From the NCBI GenBank assembly GCA_023665575.1, contig JAMPDQ010000009.1:1-58186 (forward strand): 58,186 nt of DNA, given 5' to 3'. The stretch is from Candidatus Amulumruptor caecigallinarius (GTDB taxonomy: Bacteria; Bacteroidota; Bacteroidia; Bacteroidales; Muribaculaceae). A model generated the notes under the pieces. The model saw nothing but the letters and a program-made list of their open reading frames with translations. It made no database searches and had not been told where the DNA came from. The stretch's first letter is position 1. Each line of letters starts with the position of its first letter. Positions 8,401 through 17,245 of this stretch are shown here, piece by piece. Position numbers and translations under genes: made by a program.

Positions 8401-9879
8401 GTTGGCCAGGCGATTGATGTTGCAGTCAACGCCGGTGAGCGAACGGCGTCTCTCCATATACACCAGGTCGTGGTCTATACTGCCTCCCCCTTTTTTTGGA
8501 ATTGACAATTTGTCAGTGTCTTTCCTTGCCTCATTATCGTGTAAAACAGGCTTCCAATCATATTTCAATGGTTTGTCTCCATTCAGCTCCTTGTCGAGCA
8601 TGCCGGTTTCATCACTTTCTGCAGCAAATTCATTCATTATGTCTTCGGCTGATTGGGAAATGACGAATTTCATCACCCATTTGTTCTCGGCCACAGACCC
8701 ATCTTCATTCTTTGCCGGGCTCAGATATATTTTTCCATGGAAATTGCCGTCAGGAAATGTGATATGCTTGCCACTGGATTTTGCATATTCAAATGTTATC
8801 TCTTCACCGGGTCGGTCATTTTTACCCTCTACCGCAAACTGCGAACTTTTAACCTTTTGTGCATGAGAATTCGTTGAAATTGTTTCGCCTATCTTAGGTA
8901 ATTTGTATGTAAACTCAATCCCTTCATCTGTGGTTACATTAGGCACATTCAAAAAATATTCATAATCATATTGCTCTTTAAACTCGTTGATGCTGAATTC
9001 GAGATATGATTTAGTTGCTTGAGTAAGATTATTCCCACTGGTTTTTGCTTTTGTAATGTGCATGAACACGGGTGCATACGGAAGGGGTTCAAGTGTGGTC
9101 TTGTAAGTGTCTCCATCGCGAACCACCTTGACCGAGCCAATCATCTGTGCAGTGGCCTTGGCCACATTGTCCATGGTGAGACTGCATTCCGTGTTGTTGC
9201 ATACCTCTATAATCTCACTTTCCTTGTGTAATGGTTTATAGTCTGTGATAGTGCCGATGTTAAACAATTCATCCTTTGGAATTTCGATGCGGTCAATCAT
9301 ATAGTTGATTCCATCAAGAGTGCGCATCTCTATTGGAAGCGTGCTTGTCTTAATTTCGAAGTGGCGTTTTGCATTTGGTCCCCAATTGCCCTCTTCCATA
9401 TACCGGAAATATAGGGATTTCGCGAGGGTATAGCCGGCGGTTGATTCATCCGGCATGTTGAAGATCATTGTGCCTTTGGCAGCATCGGCTATCTGATACA
9501 CCACCGACCTTTTGCCGTCGTTGCGGTCAGATGCGGTATATACAGACATTTCCCCACCCTCCTGCAGCATTTCGATATGCGGGAGTTCCGCCAGATTAAG
9601 TTTGTTGTCGGATGTCATTGAATAGAGCCGGGGATAGTCGCTGGCCAACACCCAGAGGGAGCCGGCTTCGATTTCTATACTCTCTGGAGTGGCGTATCGG
9701 CCTTCACCGGTCGGCGTCAGCTCGATTTGCTCCGTCACCTGATATATCTTCATGGTGACAGCACCTTCTGTTTTCTCTTCACTCACCACCCTGTAAAGGC
9801 TGAGCGGCGCGGCATGCGCCGACATCGCTCCGAGAATTAAGAACATGAAGGCCAGAATAGATAATGTTTTGTTCATCAT
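5494..9879 (-). CDS. Large secreted surface protein with T9SS-like C-terminal tail, function unknown
   Basis: A 1461-residue protein with a clear signal peptide (residues 1 to ~23, ending AHA). Its last ~70 residues look like a type IX secretion/sorting tail: a short linker, then VRVYSIDGKRL and a final strand GSMRVMKVIR. Between them are long beta-rich stretches. At least two regions (around residues 500-650 and 1220-1330) share a pattern DDDLNxA...NV...F/VR seen in repetitive Bacteroidota surface proteins. I recognise no catalytic domain. It is probably exported across the outer membrane and attached to the surface, perhaps as an adhesin or glycan-binding protein, but that is inference. It is a single-gene unit with a strong terminator (5429-5465) and a leader carrying a hairpin (9927-9962). 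Confidence 0.8.
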   Translation of the reverse strand: MMNKTLSILAFMFLILGAMSAHAAPLSLYRVVSEEKTEGAVTMKIYQVTEQIELTPTGEGRYATPESIEIEAGSLWVLASDYPRLYSMTSDNKLNLAELPHIEMLQEGGEMSVYTASDRNDGKRSVVYQIADAAKGTMIFNMPDESTAGYTLAKSLYFRYMEEGNWGPNAKRHFEIKTSTLPIEMRTLDGINYMIDRIEIPKDELFNIGTITDYKPLHKESEIIEVCNNTECSLTMDNVAKATAQMIGSVKVVRDGDTYKTTLEPLPYAPVFMHITKAKTSGNNLTQATKSYLEFSINEFKEQYDYEYFLNVPNVTTDEGIEFTYKLPKIGETISTNSHAQKVKSSQFAVEGKNDRPGEEITFEYAKSSGKHITFPDGNFHGKIYLSPAKNEDGSVAENKWVMKFVISQSAEDIMNEFAAESDETGMLDKELNGDKPLKYDWKPVLHDNEARKDTDKLSIPKKGGGSIDHDLVYMERRRSLTGVDCNINRLANGSLASVVNVQDHFDKMMGDDLNEAAEFVSVANVKLAAAPLVSVRDEKHYYARGTEAGFNLSSGSGTSVLSLSLIEMLSIGFYRDGELLTVVPVAGENGTGLDLSLITIDSGRGSYDLKAKSPVVFDEVCLYTAGGLKLEVGNGLKINYAFVGKEQGEVTLGSNGRKAYNEKMKTAGKDYELYVLSYQTVAHPSGKEVHDGDNVKSAFIGDEKDSENLTNLGSLFTLGMGWAEVKLDAKGKDAPGDDRQLFPKGSRVNFKIKGTKVLNLGLGTGNTITFFTRNNVVRDEDGNITKIGWDSKKIVLSATVLQLDVAKTGEQIVSMIAPCDFSGVRLDINDGLVNLGGTNVYYASITPPVEVPHKCELGIPSKIILDKKLIKYYKAGDEGNSISTSRYEKISEYKPVWNEEVAKELEWKLISAPEGSKAILAEDGTLTDSDDENNSVLRDGEYVLTYKVPADKEGGNDHANCIETVTYVVSHNRDVNILESDAEEIRNIIGNGIILQNEKGKAKEYQVTLNTHDVTTGQLIAIDKVLQAPDSILDGKLSTYAKAQKGIELAQNNILIGVKHAKGKCFGTTENKFTTKPLRIGFIIEETESFAGINALNFLQIRTYCDDGKDTYRYLIDENASVGVELIGNKPVTKKRYSILVPAGEHEFNEFSLWNCGVANIQLNEVRIYGAFVEEVDPENVNENWAVGDRHDLIYKDATAIPLKAGVVEAANVLQNIDFMIDDDLNTAFELGNAANVGAGQVFRIELGREVSEKEKIGIIMDNSVEVADVTAGEWMKVRLYGPEETSSDTLGTLFAESPRRAKSSTVAHTEVTDWRVLGAEVGGYGDKKAIYFVPKKKTSAMEIEIGKILALGNNNGIYGITVAPTPDYNVEYRDDVETGVETVSNDKNTCELLVDESGNALIVTPGIIKDVRVYSIDGKRLPCHAAVSGQRADVQLEPGISIINVYMADGSMRVMKVIR

Positions 9880-9926
9880 GTTGGTTTACATTAAGTTAAT
9901 ATATTGGTTTGTTTAGTTCCAAAATG

Positions 9927-9962
9927 GACTGTGCCGTAATTTTTGTTTCTTACGACACAGCC
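9927..9962 (-). other. Leader hairpin upstream of the large secreted protein gene
   Basis: Arms 9927-9939 and 9950-9962 pair over 13 positions. On the minus-strand RNA the two non-Watson-Crick positions are G-U wobbles, while on the plus strand they would be A-C mismatches, so the structure fits the transcript leading into the gene at 9879. No U-tract follows, so it is not a plain terminator. The rest of 9880-10220 contains only the candidate promoter at 10116-10147; no gene is seen. Confidence 0.5.
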
Positions 9963-10115
9963 ATAATGTCAGAAGGCTTATGAGATATAAACCGCAGCTT
10001 CACAGCTACATCTTCTTCATTACTCAAAACTTAAAACTCATGACACCACTTCTCCCCATTGCTCTCAACAAGGAAAAAGGAGTCGCACTTAGAAGATAGA
10101 TTTCAAACTGAGGTG

Positions 10116-10147
10116 CAAAATAAAGTATTATTTTTATATCACCCAAA
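10116..10147 (-). promoter_or_regulatory. Candidate promoter for the large secreted protein gene
   Basis: On the minus strand TTTG (10147-10144) is followed by 21 nt and TATTTTG (10122-10116), one base shorter than the TAnnTTTG consensus. It would give a leader of about 230 nt containing the 9927-9962 hairpin. Confidence 0.35.
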
Positions 10148-10220
10148 TATATTTGCATAAAAGTGTGCAGCACGTATAAAGATTATCAGACCGCAAGTGA
10201 ATGCTCTTACCTGTGAAAGC

Positions 10221-10257
10221 ATTAAAGCCTTGACCCTCAAGGGGACAAGGCTTTAAT
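10221..10257 (-). terminator. Probable terminator after the TPR protein gene
   Basis: A perfect 12-bp stem, ATTAAAGCCTTG (10221-10232) with CAAGGCTTTAAT (10246-10257), lies 41 nt after the TPR gene stop. The following T-tract on the minus strand is weak, so termination strength is uncertain. Confidence 0.55.
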
Positions 10258-10298
10258 ATAATTTCATTGGGTCGCGCTTGGGGCAACCTTAATTTTGC

Positions 10299-11504
10299 TT
10301 AGAAATATGTTTCCAGTGCATAGTTGATGTTTTCAAGCACATAGTCAATCTGGGAGTCGGAGGGGTCGAGTGCCTTTGCCCGTTCAGCTATGTTTTTGGC
10401 CTCCTGCCAATAGTTTTGCTTGATGTTGTCGCGAGCTTCTTTGTTCGGGCCCTCAATCTCGTTCCATTTGGCGGATCCGATGGTATAGAGTTTCTTGGCT
10501 GCATTCTTCAGTGTCTCAATGTCGGCATTTTCAAAGCCTGCGGCCTTGCGATAGTCGGCCTCCGAAGCTTCGTTGTCTCCCTTGCGGTCGTTCACAAAGC
10601 CGCGAAGACTCAGAAGGAAGGGCTCTTCTTTCACTGAGAGCTGCTTGTTAATGAGCGCGATGGCGTCATCAAATTTCTCCTGAATTGTCAATGAATTCAC
10701 GAGATTGTTGAGAAAAAGGGGATTGGCAATTCCGAAACGGTTGAATCCCTCAAGGGCAACATCATAGATATTTGCCTGTGCCTTGTCAGTGAGAGTGCTG
10801 TCTTTGCTTGCCATGTTCTGCCAGCATGCAATTTCATATACGTAGCTCTGGGGATCGCTGATGCCGGCACGGCGGGCTTTGTGGAATGCCTCTAATGCTT
10901 TCTGAAGGTCAGCACCTGAATAAGCCGCGATTCCTGCATAATAATAGGCAAGAGCCCTGATGGTGTCGGGAGTAGCCTTGATCTCCTTGGTGGCATATGG
11001 CATTGAGGGGAGGTCGCCATATATCATGAATGCGTTATAGGCATCGGGGAAATATTGCTTCGCATTGTATAGCTCGCCGGCATAATTGTAATAATCAGCG
11101 TGATGTCCGTTGATCTGTGCCACCATCTCCTTGGAATATTTCGGTTTCACCTGACCTTTTTCATTTGGAATTGAGTCGAGGGGGAGAGCCTTATTGTAGA
11201 AATTGTATCCGTTAATAAGTTCGCGGCCCATTGCCACAACATCAGCTGCGGGATCCTCGGGATTGACGGCACGCTTTTTGGCAGCCTCCTCGAATGCTTT
11301 ATATTCAATTTTGCCGGCTACATTATATGTGTGCACATTATCCTTTGTTTCGGGATTCTGCATTGCCTGTTTGATAAGATTTCGCGCATCCTCGATTTTA
11401 TCGAGCTTGCCGGCAAGTTTGTTAGCCTCTTCGACTGCTTGCTTCTGTGCGCTCATGCTGCCAACAGCGCAAACGCATAAAGCGAAGGTCATGATTTTTT
11501 TCAT
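10299..11504 (-). CDS. Secreted TPR-repeat protein encoded downstream of gyrA
   Basis: 401 residues starting with a signal peptide (about residues 1-20, ending SMSAQ), so probably periplasmic. The body is largely helical with tetratricopeptide-like pairs, for example AGIAAYSGADLQKALEAFHKA at about 190-210 and LRGFVNDRKGDNEASEADYRKA near 300. TPR proteins act as protein-interaction scaffolds; a specific partner is not indicated. The start lies 34 nt after the gyrA stop on the same strand, so the two are probably co-transcribed, an arrangement I recall from other Bacteroidales genomes. A stem-loop at 10221-10257 follows. Confidence 0.8.
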   Translation of the reverse strand: MKKIMTFALCVCAVGSMSAQKQAVEEANKLAGKLDKIEDARNLIKQAMQNPETKDNVHTYNVAGKIEYKAFEEAAKKRAVNPEDPAADVVAMGRELINGYNFYNKALPLDSIPNEKGQVKPKYSKEMVAQINGHHADYYNYAGELYNAKQYFPDAYNAFMIYGDLPSMPYATKEIKATPDTIRALAYYYAGIAAYSGADLQKALEAFHKARRAGISDPQSYVYEIACWQNMASKDSTLTDKAQANIYDVALEGFNRFGIANPLFLNNLVNSLTIQEKFDDAIALINKQLSVKEEPFLLSLRGFVNDRKGDNEASEADYRKAAGFENADIETLKNAAKKLYTIGSAKWNEIEGPNKEARDNIKQNYWQEAKNIAERAKALDPSDSQIDYVLENINYALETYF

Positions 11505-11538
11505 AGCTATGAATTTATTGGGTTAATATTTCAAGATA

Positions 11539-14019
11539 TTATGTTGCGGGCAACTCTTCCGCTTCTTCTTCCTCATCGCGGGCTGACTCAACCTTGCATA
11601 CGGAGGCAATCACATCGCCGCGCTTCCCGAGATCAATAAGCTTTACACCCTGTGTGGCGCGTCCCATCACACGCACATCTTTCACATGCATGCGGAGTGC
11701 CACACCGCTCTGATTGATTATCATCAGATCATTGTCATCGTTGACATTCTTTATGGCAACGAGTTCTCCCGTCTTTTCAGTGATATTCATTGTCTTGACT
11801 CCTTTGCCACCGCGATTGGTGATGCGATAGTCATCGAGAGCGGAGCGCTTTCCGTAGCCGTTAGCTGATACCACCATAACAGTTTCATCTGCCAAACCGT
11901 TCATCGTAATCATGCCCACAATCTCATCATTCTCATCGATTGTCATTCCTTTCACACCGGTAGATACGCGTCCCATGCTTCGCACTGTGTTTTCGTTGAA
12001 ACGTATGGCACGTCCGGAGCGGCTGGCAAGAAGAATCTCCGACTCTCCGTTGGTGAGTCTTACGCTGATCACTTCGTCATCTTCGCGGATGATAATCGCG
12101 TTCACGCCAATGGCACGCGGGCGGCTGTATGCCGAAAGTGATGTTTTCTTGATTACACCCCGTTTTGTTGCGAATATCAGATTGTGAGTGGTGTTGAATG
12201 CCGGATCTGTGAGCCCTTTTACGCGGATAAAGGCGTTGACACGGTCATCCTGATCAATCTGAAGCAGATTCTGAATTGCGCGCCCTTTGGAATTCTTGGG
12301 CATCTCCGGAATTTCATATACTTTGAGCCAATAGCATCTTCCTTTCTGAGTGAAGAAGAGCATATGGTTGTGATTTGTGGCCGGATAGATATATTCAATG
12401 AAATCCTCATCGCGCGTGCTGCTCCCTTTGGCTCCGACGCCGCCGCGGTGTTGTGCGCGGAATTCGCTCAGCGGTGTGCGCTTGATATATCCGAGATGGG
12501 AGATTGTGATGATCATCGGGTCATCGCTATAGAAATCTTCCGAATTGAAATCTCCTGAGAAGGGATTGACCACTGTGCGGCGTTCATCGCCATATTTGTC
12601 GCGTATTTCAATCAGCTCCTCCTTCATCACCTCACGCAGCACATGGTCATTGCTAAGAATATCGTTGTAATGGGCTATAAGCTTCATCAGTTCCTCATAT
12701 TCGCTGCGGAGTTTGTCCATTTCAAGTCCGGTGAGCTGGCGCAAGCGCATTTCCACGATGGCGCGGGTCTGGATGTCATCCAGCTCGAAACGTTCCGACA
12801 GTCGCTCGCGGGCCTCTTCTGTGGTTCGGCTGCTGCGGATAATCTGAATCACCTCGTCGATATTGTCTGTGGCAATCATAAGTCCGCGCAATATGTGCGC
12901 GCGCTCTTCTGCCTTGCGAAGGTCATAACGGGTGCGGCGAATCACCACCTCTTTGCGGTGATCCACAAAAGCCTCGAGAATTTCTTTGAGATTGAGTGTC
13001 TTCGGGCGACCGTTGACGAGCGCTACATTATTCACGCTGAATGATGTCTGCAACTGTGTGAGCTTGAATAGCTTGTTGAGCACCACTTTGGCATTCGCCT
13101 CCTTTTTTATGTCTATTACGATATTAATCTTGCCGCGGGCAGATGTGTCGGTGATATCGGCAATGCCGTCTATTTTCTTCTCCTCTACAAGCTCTACGAT
13201 GCTTTTCACCAGGTCGCTTTTCACCACGCCGTAGGGTATCTCTGAAATCACGATGGTGTCATGATTGCCCTCCGATTCAATTTCTGTCTTGGCGCGAAGG
13301 ATAATGCGGCCACGGCCTGTCTCGAAAGCGTCTTTTACACCCTGCAGACCGTATATTTCGCCTCCTGTGGGGAAATCGGGCGCTGTGATGTGCTCCATAA
13401 GCCCTTCCACATCGAGTTCGGGATTGTCAATCAATGCCACGGATGCGTTGAGAGCTTCTGTCAGATTGTGGGGCGGCATGTTGGTGGCCATTCCCACGGC
13501 GATGCCCGATGCTCCGTTCACCAACAGGTTGGGAATGCGGGTGGGGAGCACGGAAGGCTCTGCAAGCGTGTTGTCGAAGTTGGGCACAAAGTCAACCGTT
13601 TCCTTGTCAAGGTCGCGAAGCATTTCCTCTCCCATGCGGGCGAGCTTCACCTCCGTGTAGCGCATGGCAGCCGGCGAGTCGCCGTCGATTGAGCCGAAAT
13701 TGCCCTGACCGAACACTAACGGATAGCGCAGTGACCATTCCTGGGCCAGGCGCACCATGGTGAGATAAATTGAAGAATCGCCGTGGGGGTGGTATTTACC
13801 CATCACCTCGCCAACGATTCTGGCCGACTTCTTGGTGTCGCCTGAGAAGGTGTTGCCCAATTCATTCATGCCGAACAGCACACGACGGTGCACCGGCTTG
13901 AAACCATCACGCACATCGGGAAGCGCCCGCGATACAATCACCGACATGGAATAGTCGATATAGGCGCTTTTCATTTCCGATTCAATATTAATCGGAATTA
14001 TCTTGTCATCTCCTTGCAT
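11539..14019 (-). CDS. gyrA: DNA gyrase subunit A
   Basis: Type IIA topoisomerase subunit that with GyrB introduces negative supercoils. The N-terminal breakage-reunion domain includes the catalytic Tyr121 (AAMRYTE) and the quinolone-region sequence HPHGDSSIYL. The C-terminal beta-pinwheel carries a GyrA-box-like QHRGGVGAKG, which separates it from ParC. Length (826) is normal. The position equivalent to E. coli Ser83 is Ser82 here; the position equivalent to Asp87 is Leu86, so the acidic quinolone-contact residue is missing. The gene is followed closely by a TPR protein gene. The 5' region has a 7-bp tandem repeat and the clpC terminator. Confidence 0.97.
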   Translation of the reverse strand: MQGDDKIIPINIESEMKSAYIDYSMSVIVSRALPDVRDGFKPVHRRVLFGMNELGNTFSGDTKKSARIVGEVMGKYHPHGDSSIYLTMVRLAQEWSLRYPLVFGQGNFGSIDGDSPAAMRYTEVKLARMGEEMLRDLDKETVDFVPNFDNTLAEPSVLPTRIPNLLVNGASGIAVGMATNMPPHNLTEALNASVALIDNPELDVEGLMEHITAPDFPTGGEIYGLQGVKDAFETGRGRIILRAKTEIESEGNHDTIVISEIPYGVVKSDLVKSIVELVEEKKIDGIADITDTSARGKINIVIDIKKEANAKVVLNKLFKLTQLQTSFSVNNVALVNGRPKTLNLKEILEAFVDHRKEVVIRRTRYDLRKAEERAHILRGLMIATDNIDEVIQIIRSSRTTEEARERLSERFELDDIQTRAIVEMRLRQLTGLEMDKLRSEYEELMKLIAHYNDILSNDHVLREVMKEELIEIRDKYGDERRTVVNPFSGDFNSEDFYSDDPMIITISHLGYIKRTPLSEFRAQHRGGVGAKGSSTRDEDFIEYIYPATNHNHMLFFTQKGRCYWLKVYEIPEMPKNSKGRAIQNLLQIDQDDRVNAFIRVKGLTDPAFNTTHNLIFATKRGVIKKTSLSAYSRPRAIGVNAIIIREDDEVISVRLTNGESEILLASRSGRAIRFNENTVRSMGRVSTGVKGMTIDENDEIVGMITMNGLADETVMVVSANGYGKRSALDDYRITNRGGKGVKTMNITEKTGELVAIKNVNDDNDLMIINQSGVALRMHVKDVRVMGRATQGVKLIDLGKRGDVIASVCKVESARDEEEEAEELPAT

Positions 14020-14092
14020 CTTATATTTCAGAGTCCGTTATATATTCATATTTCAATTTGCAGACAGTTTGAAATATGTGGTTTATATTTAT

Positions 14093-14115
14093 GGCATATG
14101 GCATATGGCATATGG
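14093..14115. repeat. GGCATAT tandem repeat in the gyrA leader region
   Basis: Three perfect 7-bp units GGCATAT (14093-14113) plus GG. The array contains overlapping CATATGG half-palindromes. It lies 74 bp upstream of the gyrA ATG and could vary by slippage. The gap 14020-14345 otherwise contains the clpC terminator and C/G-rich CCCGATTCC-type stretches without a gene. Confidence 0.75.
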
Positions 14116-14263
14116 TTTGTCACTTACAGTTTGAAAATTATCAACATTCAAACCGTCAGCTTCCCAATTCCCGGCTGCCGGCTCATCTCGTTTTATTTTC
14201 TTTGCCACTTATTAAATCATGCTTGAACATCCTGTCTTGAATTACAAAATTACAAAAAAAAAT

Positions 14264-14293
14264 AAAAAAAGAGAGGGGAAGCTCTCTTTTTTT
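14264..14293 (-). terminator. Intrinsic terminator of clpC
   Basis: The 12-bp perfect inverted repeat AAAAAAAGAGAG (14264-14275) / CTCTCTTTTTTT (14282-14293) has a 6-nt loop. On the minus strand it ends in a long T-run, giving a textbook terminator 52 nt past the clpC stop. The sequence is symmetrical and could work in both directions. Confidence 0.9.
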
Positions 14294-14345
14294 AGGTTTC
14301 AAGTTTTAGGTTTTAGGATCCCGATTCCGGGCTCCCGATTCCCAA

Positions 14346-16898
14346 TCAGCTCACTGCCGATTCATAGTCGAGTGTCAGTTTGTCATCGCCATCCTTGTAG
14401 CTGACACGTATTGTGCCGCCGATATTTCCATCGGCTCCGAGCTTAAGCATCATCTCTGCCAGCTCATCTTCAAGATATTTCTGTATGGATCGCTTGAGCG
14501 GACGAGCTCCGAAATTCTTGTCGTATCCCTTCTCTGCAATGAATTTCTTTGCTTCATCTTCAAGCTCCATGCGGAATCCGAGCTTTTCCACCCGCCTGTA
14601 GAATTCCTTCAGCTCTATGTCAATAATGCTGAAGATAGCTTCTTTATCAAGCTGGTCAAACATGATGATGTCGTCGACCCTGTTGAGGAATTCCGGACTG
14701 AACGCACGATTCAGTGCCTTGGATATCACACCATGTGCCACGTCTTTCGAAACTGTAGCCGTGTTGAATCCTATGCCACCGCCAAATTCTTTAAGTTGGC
14801 GTGAGCCGACATTGCTCGTCATTATCAGTATGGTGTTTTTAAAATCTATCTTCCTCCCGAGAGAGTCGGTGAGACGCCCTTCATCCATCACTTGCAACAA
14901 CAGGTTGAACACATCAGGATGCGCCTTCTCAATCTCATCGAGCAGCACTACTGAATATGGCTTGCGTCTCACTTTCTCCGTGAGCTGTCCACCCTCCTCA
15001 TAGCCTACATATCCCGGAGGCGCACCTACAAGACGCGACACGGTAAACTTCTCCATATATTCGCTCATATCCATGCGTATAAGGGCATCCGATGAATCGA
15101 ACAAATATTCGGCAATCTTTTTGGCGAGATGAGTTTTACCCACACCGGTGGGACCCAAAAACATGAACACTCCGATTGGCTTGTCGGGGTCTTTCAGTCC
15201 GATTCGGTTGCGCTGTATGGCCTTCACCACTTTCCTAATGGCATCATCCTGTCCGATTACAGCACCCTTCAGCGCATCGCCCATTCGGATAAGGCGTGTG
15301 CCTTCGGCCTGGGCAACACGCTGTGTGGGCACACCCGTCATCAACGCCACCACCTCGGCCACCTTTTCGTCGTCTACCTCCTGACGCTCTTCGCTGAGAC
15401 TCTTCTCCCAGTCGTCCTTTGCCTTGTCGAGCTGCTCTTTTGCCTTCACCACTTCATCGCGCAGCGACGCCGCCTTCTCATAATCCTGAGCTTTAGCGGC
15501 ACTCAGTTTTTCGGCGGTGAGCTCGTCGATGCGCTTCTCCATGTGCTCTATCTCTTCGGGCACCACAATATTTGTGATGTGCACGCGGCTGCCCGCTTCA
15601 TCAAGGGCATCAAGGGCTTTATCGGGGAAATTGCGGTCGCTCACATAGCGCTCGGTGAGATTCACACACGCTTCAAGTGCCTCATCCGTGTATCGCACAT
15701 TGTGATGATCCTCATATTTTTCCTTCACCTGCTTCAGAATCTCAAGGGTCTCCTCGGGAGATGTAGGGTCTACCATCACCTTTTGGAAGCGGCGTTCCAG
15801 AGCGCCGTCTTTCTCTATATTCTGGCGATACTCATCAAGGGTAGTTGCACCAATGCATTGAATTTCGCCGCGGGCGAGCGCCGGCTTCAGAATATTGGCC
15901 GCATCCATTGAACCCGGTGCTCCGCCGGCTCCCACTATCGTATGAATCTCATCTATGAAGAGAATTACGTCGGGACTCTTCGCAAGCTCATCGAGCACAG
16001 TCTTGATGCGCTCTTCAAATTGACCGCGATATTTAGTGCCGGCCACCATGCCGGTCATGTCAAGTCCAATCACACGCTTGTCGAAGAGAACGCGCGACAC
16101 TTTGCGCTGCACGATTCGCAAAGCCAACCCTTCCACTATGGCCGACTTGCCGACACCCGGTTCGCCAATAAGCACCGGATTGTTCTTCTTGCGGCGCGAA
16201 AGAATCTGAGCGAGACGCTCTATTTCTCGTTCGCGTCCCACCACCGGGTCGAGTCTCCCTTCAGCAGCAGCCTTTGTCATGTCATATCCATATTTGTCGA
16301 GAGCAGGTGTGTCGCTTTTGGCAACGTTCTTGCCGCTGCCGCGCGATGAACTGCCGCCGCCCGCATTGCGCGGACTGATAACATCTTCATCTGCATCATC
16401 ATCTTCAAACTCGCCCGCACCGGCCTCGGGATTAGGCATGCCGGCGGCTCCGATGCTCTGTATGGAAATATCGAAATTGAGATATTGATCCTTGATAGAT
16501 TGCAACACACTCGAATCCATAGCGCGCTTGTCATGAATCAGCGCCAGCAAAATGTGCTCGCTGCCAATCACATGCGCATTCATCTTGCGAGCCTCCGAAG
16601 TGGCAAGTTGCAAATGGCGTATTGCCGCCATATTAATATTATATTGCTGCTCAAAGAGGGTAGTGGTTTCTCCAGCCGCATGAGGCTCGGAAAGATACTC
16701 CTCAAGTTCAGTTACGATTTTATCAATAGGCACATTAAGTTGCGACAAAATCTTAAAAGCATAGCCATCGCGCTGGCGCAATGCGCCCAAGACAAAATGC
16801 TCGGAAGTAATCACCGGCGAATTAAAACGCTTGGCCTCACTCAGAGCAGTCTCCAGCATCGGACGGAATTGCTTCGAAAAATCATTCTTCATTAACAA
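14346..16898 (-). CDS. clpC: ClpC AAA+ unfoldase, ATP-dependent protease subunit
   Basis: Hsp100 unfoldase that feeds substrates to the ClpP peptidase. Domains in order: the double Clp_N repeat (about residues 5-145), a low-complexity acidic/Gly-Ser linker (about 155-190), AAA module 1 with Walker A GEPGVGKS, a short middle region with a UVR-like motif ([14 protein letters not shown], about residue 440), AAA module 2 with GPTGVGKTH, and the C-terminal D2-small domain. The loop GGGIGFNT contains the IGF tripeptide used to dock on ClpP, which ClpB lacks. The 850-residue length and UVR motif fit ClpC rather than ClpA or ClpB. No mcsA/mcsB/ctsR genes are adjacent. A 26-bp palindrome lies just upstream, and the shared 84-bp element precedes that. 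Confidence 0.93.
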   Translation of the reverse strand: MLMKNDFSKQFRPMLETALSEAKRFNSPVITSEHFVLGALRQRDGYAFKILSQLNVPIDKIVTELEEYLSEPHAAGETTTLFEQQYNINMAAIRHLQLATSEARKMNAHVIGSEHILLALIHDKRAMDSSVLQSIKDQYLNFDISIQSIGAAGMPNPEAGAGEFEDDDADEDVISPRNAGGGSSSRGSGKNVAKSDTPALDKYGYDMTKAAAEGRLDPVVGREREIERLAQILSRRKKNNPVLIGEPGVGKSAIVEGLALRIVQRKVSRVLFDKRVIGLDMTGMVAGTKYRGQFEERIKTVLDELAKSPDVILFIDEIHTIVGAGGAPGSMDAANILKPALARGEIQCIGATTLDEYRQNIEKDGALERRFQKVMVDPTSPEETLEILKQVKEKYEDHHNVRYTDEALEACVNLTERYVSDRNFPDKALDALDEAGSRVHITNIVVPEEIEHMEKRIDELTAEKLSAAKAQDYEKAASLRDEVVKAKEQLDKAKDDWEKSLSEERQEVDDEKVAEVVALMTGVPTQRVAQAEGTRLIRMGDALKGAVIGQDDAIRKVVKAIQRNRIGLKDPDKPIGVFMFLGPTGVGKTHLAKKIAEYLFDSSDALIRMDMSEYMEKFTVSRLVGAPPGYVGYEEGGQLTEKVRRKPYSVVLLDEIEKAHPDVFNLLLQVMDEGRLTDSLGRKIDFKNTILIMTSNVGSRQLKEFGGGIGFNTATVSKDVAHGVISKALNRAFSPEFLNRVDDIIMFDQLDKEAIFSIIDIELKEFYRRVEKLGFRMELEDEAKKFIAEKGYDKNFGARPLKRSIQKYLEDELAEMMLKLGADGNIGGTIRVSYKDGDDKLTLDYESAVS

Positions 16899-16912
16899 AA
16901 TATTTATCAGAG

Positions 16913-16938
16913 ATTTTATTCGGCAAGCCGGATAAAAT
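16913..16938. promoter_or_regulatory. 26-bp near-perfect palindrome directly upstream of clpC
   Basis: Arms ATTTTATTCGGC (16913-16924) and GCCGGATAAAAT (16927-16938) are complementary at 11 of 12 positions around a 2-nt centre. The centre is too tight for an RNA loop, so a dimeric protein-binding site is a natural reading. It lies 14 bp before the clpC start codon. It does not match CIRCE or CtsR sites that I know. Confidence 0.45.
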
Positions 16939-17035
16939 TGGTTTTCAGTTTATCTTTCTAATTAAAAAGTTCAACTTTCGCAAATTATCAACTTGCAAAA
17001 AAAACAGGGGGATTGGAGGTTGGAGGTCGTTTTTT

Positions 17036-17119
17036 AGCAACAATTATATTTTAATTTTACAATGGTTATCACACTAATCTCCCTGACTGCCTAAATCTAA
17101 CTTTCAAGATTCCAGGTTG
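17036..17119 (-). repeat. Shared 84-bp leader element, copy B (upstream of clpC)
   Basis: The minus-strand counterpart of 169-252 (71 of 84 positions identical by hand count, ungapped). It reads toward clpC and ends 137 nt before its start codon, so both copies sit upstream of a gene in the sense direction. It is preceded on the minus strand by TTTCGCAAG-type sequence, as copy A is preceded by CAAGTTGCAAG. The remaining part of the clpC-dxs gap (17120-17245) holds no gene that I can support. Confidence 0.7.
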
Positions 17120-17245
17120 TTTGCGACTTGCGAAACTTGAGTTAATAAAAATTAGTTTAGACAACTTCGGATATAACAAACACCGTGCCAAATTCCCAAT
17201 GCCACTGCCTAAAAAATGTTAATCGAACAAATTCTGACGATGGGG

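Noticed and set aside
15129-15911. 260-residue open frame on the plus strand opposite clpC
   Set aside because: It lies wholly inside a strongly conserved gene, its product is not gene-like (His/Leu-rich), and it has no promoter; it is the shadow of clpC codon bias.
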